A DNA stretch of 64,000 nt from the NCBI RefSeq assembly GCF_009727055.1, contig NW_024063731.1, positions 150,625 through 214,624 of the forward strand, read 5' to 3'. Positions 55,740-64,000 of the stretch are shown piece by piece. The position numbers and the translations under genes were made by a program. Below the pieces are notes generated by a model. That model did not search any database. It worked only from the letters and a program-made list of their open reading frames with translations, and had not been told where the DNA came from. The DNA is from Benincasa hispida. Taxonomy: Eukaryota; Streptophyta; Magnoliopsida; Cucurbitales; Cucurbitaceae. Position 1 is the first letter of the stretch. Each line of letters begins with the position of its first letter.

Positions 55740-57395
55740 TGATAACGTGCAGAAATGCACGTTTTCATAATGCTAAGTTCTTAAACAATGTTGGATTGCA
55801 TTGAAGAAATATGTTAACTTGCATCCATTAAGCATCGTTTTCATGATATTGCGGTCGCATGCGTTTAGCGCATTAGAACAGTTGATTTTTGTATTTTTTT
55901 GCAGAATATGCATTAATGCAATGCAAAGATTGCGATCATAGGAATTCATTGGTCGAGCGCAACTTCACCGCAAGGCTTTGCGTTAATCGTGCTCGCAAAC
56001 ATTCGCCCAAGAAGGATCGCCGCAATTTGGTCATCGCAACATGGTGGGCGCATCTAGGTGAAAGGCCAATTAAGAGCGATGGGATAGAAAGCTTATGACA
56101 GTCGAATCCAAATTAAGTTGACAGCCGATAACGGTCACAAAGTACATTCAGCTTTATCGGTGATAATTATTCGGCGCATCAGTAAGGAATTAAAGCTGTC
56201 TCATATGTACAACCAGGAGAGAGAAGCCGCCTTTCTCCATGGATTCTCTATAAATGCCAAGGGCATTCTTTAGAGAAGGGTTAACGAGTTGATTAGTTCA
56301 CCGTTTAGTTCATGCTTCAGTTCATAGTTTCCTTTCGAATTTAAGGCAGAGCAAGAGAAGAGTAGTAGAGTAGGAGATCGCTCAGGGCAACTCGAGAGAG
56401 AACCTTAGGGCATAAGAGTCGAGAGCGGGCTGACTCTCGCAAAAGTGAGATTATATTTTGAGCACGAGTAGAAACAGTGTAAACGCCTGATAGCAAAAGA
56501 CTGCTACCAGGCTCTTTATTCTATACTTGCATTATTATTCTGTACTTCATCTTCATACTTATACAATGGAAGTTCTATTTATACATCTGTTCACTCTCTT
56601 AATATGCATGAATAGCTAAACTAGTCGAATGATTTGAGAAGAACTAAGCTAACATGACCTAGGAAGTTCTTTGCTTGCAATTGTCTTGTTTTATGTTGGA
56701 GTTACTCGAGAGAGAGTCTAAAGAAAGAACCTAATGTCTCGAGAGAGCTAGGTTAGAATCTGGACTCGAGAGAGAAGATTAGAACTGCATAAACAAGAAA
56801 TAAGGACTTAGAGATAAGCTCTGTTTGTCAGCCTGCATCGCATGCATCCTAGAGATGGGAATGATATTATGTGGTCGCATATTTGTGTGGATGTCATGTT
56901 GTCATCGCATAAATAGAAATAGAGGTTTATGTGTAAACCTTGTAGACTTATTGCATATATCACATGCGTTCTAGCCTTAGAAGCTGTGGTATTCACACCG
57001 AGAGGTGGTTTACTATTGTATGCATGTTGCATGATCACATAGCATGAACGCATTCTAGGGAGTGTTAGTCGAAACCCTTCTCAACCCGTTCATCGCATAT
57101 TCATCGCATCTCCCGTTTACCAACTTTTTTCAAACTCCGCCGCATTTATTTTCTTTTCATCAATGCAAACAACAAACCCAACACTTTATTTATTTATCCG
57201 GTTATCGCAAAGTCTTTATAAAAATTACCAATGCAATCTGTTTTCACCAGTCCCTGTGTTCGACCCTGGACTTACCAGAAAAACTCAGAGGAATTTACAC
57301 TTGAATTCCGCCGGGGAAACTTTACTGCACAACGTAATTCCATCAATGCATATCATCCACATTTGCACTTCAATAAATACAAGCATCAAATAACA
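55740..57395 (+). repeat. 3' LTR of Gypsy D
   Basis: Starts TGATAACGTGC right after the purine run, with a perfect 8-bp hairpin at 55743-55762 (stem AACGTGCA / TGCACGTT). It has a TATA box at 56249 and the end block CCCTGTGTTCGACCCTGG (about 57244-57261). The outer end is uncertain; a CA is at about 57390. The first half carries many CGCA and GCGAT words typical of this LTR. Confidence 0.75.
56249..56255 (+). promoter_or_regulatory. TATA box in the LTR of Gypsy D
   Basis: TATAAAT in the context CTCTATAAATGCCAAGGG, 509 bp into the LTR. Confidence 0.6.
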
Positions 57396-57702
57396 CCAGA
57401 AAAATCCAACAACATTATGCAGAACTTGAAGTAATTACCATTAAAATCATTAATTTTCCTCATCAGACACAAAAACCTGGTTAAAATTTAACATCAGGAA
57501 GGGCTACATGAATTAAACGAGCTAACAAAACAAACTAGTACGAATTAAGAACAATTCATCTTCCAAAAATCATGAAGACACCAAGCGATTTAGGATGTTA
57601 ATCTCTACCATTAAGCTAAAACGGAAACCTGTAAAAGATGTTTTTAGTCTCAATCAGGAAGCTAAAATCAGATCAAGCTCTTGAATTAAGAACAAACAAT
57701 GA
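57396..57702. other. Unassigned sequence between Gypsy D and E
   Basis: No gene recognised. It is the insertion site of E; the sequence right of E (62672 on) would have been its continuation. Confidence 0.4.
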
Positions 57703-57707
57703 AAGAT

Positions 57708-58539
57708 TGTTAGCTAATAAAATGAGCTATTATTCCTAGCTTAATTCTGGCTCGTTATTGGATTTTACATGTTCATTTCAATATTTTTTAGGTACTGAGC
57801 AATCATGAGGTAGAATGTGTGATTTGGAACCAAACGAGGTTAACTTGAAGCAATTAGAAGTTGATTTAAGCATCCGACCTTTAAAGAAGTTGAGACAACC
57901 AAATTATTATCGAGTACAATCAACTATCGAGTCAAATTCCAACAAGAAAAAAGGAATTGAGAACAGAGGAAGCGAGCAGCGAGTATTGAGTATTTGGCAG
58001 AACACTCAGTGTCGCAATGCTCTGGTCCAACTCTCACTTGATGGTGGAAGGTAGTAGCATCAAATACAAGGCAGCGTTGTAACGTTGCCCCAAGCGTCAT
58101 GATGCTCTAAAATTAAATTATCGCCAGTGTTGCAATGCACCTCGATGCTCGATCCTCGATGCTGTGTACTCAACGTTACAAGCCCCCTTCAAGTGTCGTA
58201 ACGCTATGATAGTTGACGAAAAATTGATGACCGCACGGTGCAAGCAAGCATTGCATCGCTATTTCCTAGCATGCAACACTATGCACAACCTATAAATGAG
58301 GTGTTGGTGTTCAGCAATTGAGAAGACACAGAGAAAAAGTGATTTACTGCCACCAAACACATTATTCTTCTAAATAGAGAGAGTTATAAGAGTTTAGTTC
58401 AGTTTTAAGTGCCATGGAAGCCAAATCCCCGATCGATCATCATCAAAGTCAGCCTCGACTCATTTATTTGATTATTGTTATTCCAATATGCCTTTTAGAG
58501 GCTAGGTAATTTTCTTGGGATAGTTTGTATGCCTTAATT
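57708..58539 (+). repeat. 5' LTR of Gypsy E, left half only
   Basis: Aligns with 61020-61891 (shared AGCTATTATTCCTAGC, GATTTGGA.ACAAAC, TTTTAGAGGCTAGGTAATT, GATAGTTTGTATGCCTTAATT). It stops after GCCTTAATT. TATA box TATAAAT at 58291, partner at 61641. Confidence 0.88.
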
Positions 58540-59460
58540 CTAACCAAATCATTAGAAGGTGTGTCTCAGATGTGGAGTTTGAGTCTGTGCTTGTATTTTG
58601 TCATGAGATGGCCTGTGGTGGACATTTTAGTCTTAGAAGAACTGCTAGGAAGGTATTGGATAGTGGGTTAATTTGAAATTCTTTGTTCGCCGACTATTTT
58701 ACATTTTGTAAGTCTTGTGAGAGGTGTCAGAGATGAGGATCCTTGTCTAGGAGGAATGAGGTGCCATTAAATTCTATCTTGGTGTGTGAGATTTTTTATG
58801 TGTGGGGGATAGGTTTTATGGGCCCCTTTCCTTCATCTTTTTGTTTTCTATATATTCTTTTAGTAGTTGATTATGTTTCTAAGTGGGTTGAGGCAATCCC
58901 CACTAAGACTAACAATGCTACTGTGGTTTCAAGTTTCTTAACACCTAACATCTTTTCTAGTTTTCGCATACCTCAAGCTATAATTAGTGATCAGGGTACG
59001 TATTTTTGTAATCGGACCATCGAGGCACTCATGAGGAAGTACGGAGTTCACAATTGGGTCACCATTCCGTACCACCCTCAAAGAAATGGACAAACTAAAA
59101 TCTCTAATCGTGCGGTCAAAAGTATCCTAGAGAAGACTGTCAATCCATCCAGAAAAGATTGGGGCACACACCTTGACGATGCTCTTTAGGCCTACTGGAC
59201 TGCATTTAGAACTCCTATTGGAACAACGCCTTTGAAGCTTGTCTATGGAAAGGCGTGCCATCTATCGGTCAAAGTTGAGCATAGAGCATATTGGGCTATT
59301 AAGAAATGTAATATGAACTTAGCTCAAGCCGGGGAGGAGAGATTATTGGAACTACAGGAATTAGAGGAACTACGCTTGGAAGCCTATGAGAACTCAATAA
59401 TGTACAAGGAAAAGTCAAAATTAATACATGATAAGGGTCTTTTGAGGAAGGAATTTTGAG
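58540..59460 (+). pseudogene. Gypsy E integrase
   Basis: Zinc finger: CHEMACGGHFSLRRTARKVL, then CKSCERCQR. Core: [16 protein letters not shown] (first catalytic Asp of the WGIDFMGP motif is Gly here), [12 protein letters not shown] (second Asp kept), [17 protein letters not shown] (catalytic Glu is Lys here). Stops lie near 58675, 58735 and 59187. C-terminal part GKACHLSVKVEHRAYWAIKK matches element D's. With two of three catalytic residues lost it is inactive. Confidence 0.9.
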
Positions 59461-61019
59461 TTGGATAGAAAGTGTTGCTCTTCAATCCAAGGCTATCACT
59501 TATTTCCAATAAAATAAAAATCTAATTGGCTTGGTCCTTTTGAGATTGTTAAGTTGTTTCCTTATGGTGTAGGGAAGAATAGAAGTCTAGAGATGGGGAA
59601 GGAGTTTAAAGTGAACAGGTGCCACCTTAAAATATTTAATGAAGGGGAAGTCAACGTGGTTTTCTCAAAACTTATGTTTACTCCACTGTCTATCTCTTGA
59701 GCGCATATCACCCAAAAGTCAAGCCAAAGACGTTAAATGTTGTGCAACCTCGAGGCAACTAGGAGTTTGAATTTCTTTTGCTTTCTTCTCTTTACTTTCT
59801 TCATTTTGCTTTATTTTGTTTTGTTTTTTTTTAATAAATGAGAGGCTGACTTCATTAATTTTTCCCTTATGAATCAAAATTTTGGTTCTTGAAGGAAAGA
59901 TTTTAAACATTCATGCTTGTGTCCAAAAATCCAAGAGATTTTTTCTGTTCCTTCTTGCCCCTTTTCTTTTTTTCCTTAGTCTTAGTTAAAGCATTACCAT
60001 GCATTGAGGACAATATATGGCTTTTAAGTTGGGGGTGGGTGAAGCATGCTTCGGGTGATCTAATTTTTTTGTGAAAATCTAAAAATTTCTATCATGATAA
60101 ATGTTTGAATGTTTGCTTTATTTGTCGTTTCCTTTAAATGACAATTTGATGACGCATTTGATGGGTTGCTTGTTCTTAAAAAGGAATGATTTTCACGATT
60201 TTGAGCTTTTTATAAATTTTTTTTATGAGAACCATGTAAAATGAACCTAGGTTGAAATTTTTTCTAATTTAAGTCCCTTAAAGTCTTAGAAATGGGTTAT
60301 CCATCTCGGATTTTCATTGTCACCTCGAAAGGAACCTATTGGCTTGGGTGCAACTTTTAGTAACTGAGAGTAAGACTAGATAGTTAAAAAATAGCAGCCA
60401 TGTGTGTGAGAAAAAAAAAGTGAACTATACTAGTTTCTTTTCTCTTGAGGGAAAAAAATGCACATAAATTGAGGCATAACTAGTATGCCTGCAAAAAAAA
60501 TGGTGTGTGTATGTGCATAGATAGAGGTGAAAAGAGCTACCTCTGTTGTGTTCGGTTAGGGCTCGCGAGAAAAAAGTGATAGGTTCTTAGCGGTTGAGTG
60601 TGAAAGCTAGCCCTCTAGGTAAAATCGATGCCATTTTCGTTTTATGTGCGTGAGTTTTGAGTACTCCTAGATAGTATTCCTCTTTGATATGCAGTAACAG
60701 TATGTCTCAAGCTAATGACCGAGCAAGAGTAGAAGGAAGATGAATTGAGAGTAGGATAAAACTTTTCCGAGTACTTTTCGATTTATAAAAAAGTTTCGTG
60801 TCTTAGTGTTTCATTCATACATGGCTTTGATTGAAAAAAGAAAACTTTTATAACAAGTCTCAATTGAGTGATTGTTTGATTTTGAAATGTGATGCGACCC
60901 TTAAGATTGCTGAGAGTAGAGAAAGGATTCGATGAATAGAATGAATGAACCCTTTATCAATTTTATGACTTAGTGTTATGATTTTGCTTGGGATGATCAA
61001 ATCTTAAGTTGGGGGTGTT
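59461..61019 (+). other. 3' spacer of Gypsy E
   Basis: No open frame of note; the region before 59700 still codes in pieces for the end of pol (KVLLFNPRLSL). Two polypurine-like runs, AAGTTGGGGGTGGG (60028) and AAGTTGGGGGTGTT (61006-61019), resemble each other; the second is next to the LTR. Element D shows the same doubling. Confidence 0.65.
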
Positions 61020-62666
61020 TGTTAGCTCTTAAAAACAGCTATTATTCCTAGCATAATTCTGGCATGTTATCGGATTTTGCATGTTTATTTTGCTACTTTG
61101 TAGATACTGAGCAATGATGAGGTGGAATTGGTGATTTGGAGACAAACAATGTTAATTTGATGCAATTAGAAGTTGATATAAGCATCTGAGCTTCAAATGA
61201 GTTGAGACAGCCAAATTACCATCGAGTACAGTCAACTATTGAGTTTTATCGAGTCAAATTCTACCAAGAAAACAAGTATTGAGCACTGAGGAAGCAAGCA
61301 GTGAGTATAAGTAGCAAACAGAGTATCGAGTATCTGGTAGAACACTCAGCATCGCAATGCTCTGGTCGAACGCTCACTCGACGCTGGAAGGGAGTAGCAT
61401 CAAATGCAAGCCAGCGTTGCAATGCTGCCCCAAGCGTCGTAACGCTCTGGAATTAAATCGTCGCCAGCGTTGCAACACACCTTGACAATTGATCCTCAAC
61501 GTTGTAAGACAGTGCACTCAGCATTGCAATGTCCCCTTCAAGCGTTGCAATGCTACGACACTTAATGGAAAATTGATGACCGTGCGGTGCAAGCAAGCAT
61601 TGAACACTATTATCCAGCGTTTCGACGTTGCACACAACCTATAAATCAGGCGTTGGTGTTCAACAATTGAAAGCACGCAGAGAAAAAGTGAGTTACAGCC
61701 GCCAAATGGATTCTTCTTTCAAATAGAGCGAATTCCAAGGTTATAGTTCAGTTTTAAGAGCCATTGAAACCAAATCCCCGATCGATCATCATGAAAGTCA
61801 ATCTCAACTCATCCATTTGATCATTGTTATTCCAATATACCTTTTAGAGGCTAGGTAATTATTTTCTTGGGATAGTTTGTATGCCTTAATTTATGACATA
61901 CTATTTAATTTATTCAATTGTTGTGAGCCTTTTGGGTGGATCTGATTTATTAATAATAGAAATTTGGTGAATTTTTCTGACAAACTAATTTATTGAATTT
62001 CTTGCATGTAATGTCATTCTAGCCTAAACATAATTGAGTGATTAAGTTGCACGTATTTGGATTGCATGTTTAGGGTTAAGACTTTTTCTGGCCAAATTCA
62101 TGTATGCCCTAGTATAATCTTTCTCAAATAAATCATACCATAAGATGTGATAGTCCGACTTGTAGTGTGTCTCAGCAATTGAACCCTTTACTTAATGTTT
62201 TTCTGTTTGAACTCATATGTCGTTGAGAAGGAAAAGTTTAAAACTAAATTAGGGCTGATTTAAATTATTATCAAAATTGGTTAATTGGGCTATTAGAATT
62301 TGTAATAGGTTGAAGGGTTCACATAATTGAATGAATTAACTAGTAACTAATGATAGAAAATAAAAAGCATGCAACTAATCCCAAGATTTTTCCATTAATT
62401 TGATTCAATCCTCTTTTCTGTGCTAACTTTTATTTATTATTCTTTGTTTGATTTTTAATTTATTTTGTAAACAAAATAAAGAATCATCAAAACCCCCATA
62501 TTTACTTGGAATTCATTAATTGGTCTAAGTTAATTCGACAGTCTCCTTGTGGATTCGACCTCGGTCTTACTGCTATATTTGTAGTATAAGCCTTGGATCG
62601 ATGAAAATAAATTATCTTTGATCAAGTCGACAGCACTCATGACATGCTAGTCTCGAAATCCAAACA
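61020..62666 (+). repeat. 3' LTR of Gypsy E (1647 bp)
   Basis: Starts TGTTAGCTC after the polypurine run and ends AATCCAAACA before the target duplication. Contains the block GTGGATTCGACCTCGGTC (about 62551) known from plant Athila/Tat-type LTR ends, a TATA box (61641-61647), and a dense cluster of GCGTTGCAATGCT-type palindromes at 61340-61630. Confidence 0.85.
61340..61630 (+). repeat. Cluster of GCGTTGCAACGC-type palindromes in the E LTR
   Basis: Eight or more motifs such as GCATCGCAATGCTCTGG, CAGCGTTGCAATGCT, AAGCGTCGTAACGCTCTGG and AAGCGTTGCAATGCT over 290 bp, just upstream of the TATA box. The 5' LTR has the matching cluster at 58005-58265. Confidence 0.8.
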
Positions 62667-62671
62667 AAGAT

Positions 62672-62920
62672 CTACTAGTAAAAGAAAGGATGAGGACTAG
62701 AGAAATTTCAACAAATTTTTTTGACCAGAGAGAGTGAAATTAAGGTGGTGGAAAGTTTTTTTGGGATAACATCACAAGAGAAGAAAATAGACAGGAAATC
62801 CAACAAAGCTAGGTAAAATAGTTTCAAAATAACATAAAATTTCTCTCTTCCTACCCACTATAACTCAAAACATCAATATTAAAACATGTCAATTTAAAAT
62901 ACAATAAAATAAGTGCTGTT
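62672..62920. other. Unassigned sequence right of Gypsy E
   Basis: No gene or repeat recognised. Confidence 0.4.
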
Positions 62921-63125
62921 CTTTAATATGTAATTAAGAGTCAGGTAAAAGTTTATACTTGACATTCAAAAAACGTCAAGTTACAGTTAGAAATTTTACA
63001 AAAAACATTCCCTTTTAAAAAACTATTCTTGATGTTTTCCCCAAAAAAAGTAATTATTTGACGTTATTTTTTAAACCATCAAGTATTTAAAATTATAAAT
63101 GTCAAGTAATACAACTTTTTTATAG
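62921..63125. repeat. CACTA-like end fragment
   Basis: Alternating inverted motifs ACTTGACATTC / AACGTCAAGTT, TTTGACGTTATTTTTTAAACC and AATGTCAAGTAAT, followed by TTTTTTATAGTA close to a CACTA end (inverse TACTATAAAAAA). The family differs from the complete element at 11774. Confidence 0.45.
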
Positions 63126-63502
63126 TAAATGTTCCACAAGACGATCGAAACAGCTCTTTTGTTCGTGATTAAATGAATTTTTTCAATCGATTATATATTT
63201 CATTTATAATTTTCTCTGAACATTCAGACATTGAAAGAAATTGGCCATCAAATTTCAGCGAGCAGCAACAAAATAAATAAATAAAAAGAACCCACTATGG
63301 AATTTATCTATAAATATACAAAAATATTATAGTAATATAAGCAAACACTATAATTGAGCTCATATATTTATGGGATGAGGATAATTATTATTTACTTCTT
63401 ACATAACACTCAAAATCTCTAATAATTATAAATCTGACACAATAGTAAATCATATCAAATCGTTAAGAAGACACGAAGCTCAAATCGAGTCATGCGATGT
63501 TA
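63126..63502 (-). other. Downstream flank of the right-hand MLP pseudogene
   Basis: Bases 63338-63445 match 16115-16222, and 63215-63310 match about 11500-11580. Read on the minus strand it starts with the 3' UTR (ATAATAATTATCCTC, compare ATAATGGTCATCCTC behind the intact gene). Confidence 0.65.
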
Positions 63503-63768
63503 TTATTTAAGGTGTGATTCAATATCTTGATGATGTTACTCAATAGATCAATGTATTTGTAATGGATAAGTAGAGCCATCATCAAGCTTCTCATATTCCA
63601 AGATCAAATATTACCAAACTACACTCAGGTTCTTTTGGCACAATTTTGATATGTAAGCTTGAAAGTTTGTAATGCTTAAACACACCTCCTTCCAATCCAA
63701 CCAAGGTCATCACTAATTTCTTGTCATCGAACTCCACCTCGCTCTTTGAAAACTTCTGCTTTTACCAT
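63503..63768 (-). pseudogene. MLP-like pseudogene, exon 2 (exon 1 beyond window)
   Basis: Minus strand, 266 bp like exon 2 of the other two copies. It begins after an AG at 63769 with (D)GKAEVFKER, then an inserted G shifts the frame (GAGCGAGGTGGAGTTC against GAACGAGTGGAATTC in the intact gene). Further pieces in changing frames: DDKKLVMTLVGLEGGVFKHY, KIVPKEPECSLVIF, EYEKLDDGS and IESHLK with stop at 63503-63505. The 63769-64000 stretch would be intron; no exon 1 is seen before the window end. Confidence 0.85.
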
Positions 63769-64000
63769 CTTAACAAATCAAATAACAACACAAAAGACAT
63801 CCACTGTTTTCAGATGAGTCATTTTCATGAAACTAAAAATAAACCAAAAAGAAAACAAGTGTTTGTGCTCCTAATCGTAATTAGAGTTTCGTTTTTGATC
63901 GTGGTTGTTCTTGTGATTGTTTTCAGGATGAAGCGATAGATTTAAAAAATCGAGCCCGACCAATTAAACTGAAGTTTGGTCGGTCGGAGATGGAGAAGGA
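63769..64000 (-). other. Probable intron of the right-hand MLP pseudogene
   Basis: No exon recognised. An inverted pair GACCAAT..AACTG / GGTCGGTCGG near 63958-63985 is the only structure noted. Confidence 0.35.

Larger units (their letters stand above)
51200..57395 (+). mobile_element. Ty3/Gypsy retrotransposon D (5' half missing)
   Basis: Starts inside the protease at its junction with the LTR of Copia C and continues RT, RNase H, integrase, a 1.3 kb 3' spacer and a 3' LTR (55740 onward). Domain order (RT before integrase) is Ty3/Gypsy. Gag, primer site and 5' LTR are absent. Integrase style ([22 protein letters not shown]) and the spacer phrases are those of the Athila/Tat side of plant Gypsy elements; this lineage call is by recognition only. 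Confidence 0.88.
57703..62671 (+). mobile_element. Ty3/Gypsy retrotransposon E, internally deleted, TSD AAGAT
   Basis: AAGAT at 57703-57707 precedes TGTTAGCT and AAGAT at 62667-62671 follows the LTR end CCAAACA, a 5-bp target duplication. The 5' LTR (57708-58539) breaks off where it is fused to the integrase zinc finger, so half of the 5' LTR, primer site, gag, protease, RT and RNase H are deleted. The 3' half (integrase, spacer, polypurine run, LTR) remains. Confidence 0.88.

Overview
The window looks like AT-rich, repeat-choked euchromatin of a dicot plant. Cucurbitaceae is my best guess, from the protein style of the one intact gene and from the retrotransposon families; this is inference, since no marker gene is present. 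Almost everything is transposable-element sequence. The one host gene that still looks functional is a two-exon major latex protein-like (MLP, Bet v 1 superfamily) gene at 30418-31801 (+), predicted 152 aa. Three broken relatives lie around it: a 44-codon truncated copy (16201-16335, -), a copy with at least three disabling lesions (38768-39346, +) and a frameshifted exon 2 at the right edge (63503-63768, -). An MLP promoter with no gene sits at 35590-35760. The window is therefore a decaying MLP cluster blown apart by transposons.

Layout. 1-8319: a Copia element (A) with the end of its 5' LTR, a tRNA-Met-type primer site, a 2.7 kb leader without gag, a pol full of stops, and a 2.24 kb 3' LTR. 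8320-11350: a second, internally deleted unit (B) joined head-to-tail to A. 11774-15991: a complete CACTA-type DNA transposon with 3-bp TTG target duplication, carrying minus-strand exon fragments of a TraB-domain gene fused to a RAMP4-like gene. 16201-16335: truncated MLP. 17990-22400: minus-strand Ty3/Gypsy remnant whose protease is split by a solo LTR (20924-22321). 22848-26384: further LTR pieces and a Gypsy gag plus LTR (minus). 26385-30150: MITEs, a purine-rich tract, a 218-bp tandem duplication, a second Gypsy gag fragment and an (AT)n microsatellite. 30186-32646: the intact MLP gene, with MITEs in its intron and downstream. 33285-39950: a duplicated MLP-upstream block, a TIR element with non-repetitive cargo, the orphan promoter, a Copia LTR-gag fragment, the MLP pseudogene and a SINE. 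39950-44083: degenerate LTR, a Copia gag trace, a 58-bp tandem repeat, and otherwise AT-rich DNA.

44084-51207: Copia element C (minus), same family as A, with a foreign LTR-like insertion (47665-49245). 51200-57395: Ty3/Gypsy element D (+), fused to the broken LTR of C. 57703-62671: Ty3/Gypsy element E (+), bounded by 5-bp target duplications but internally deleted. 62921-63125: a CACTA-like end fragment, followed by the last MLP pseudogene.

No rRNA, tRNA gene, CRISPR array or operon is present. I see no new biochemical pathway. The most interesting items are the CACTA gene capture (TraB-RAMP4 chimera), the arrays of the short palindrome ACGATCG in both LTR and leader of the Copia family, the palindromic arrays and terminal hairpins in several Gypsy LTRs, and the step-by-step decay of the MLP cluster. 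Coordinates of repeat edges were read by eye and most are good to about 10-30 bp.
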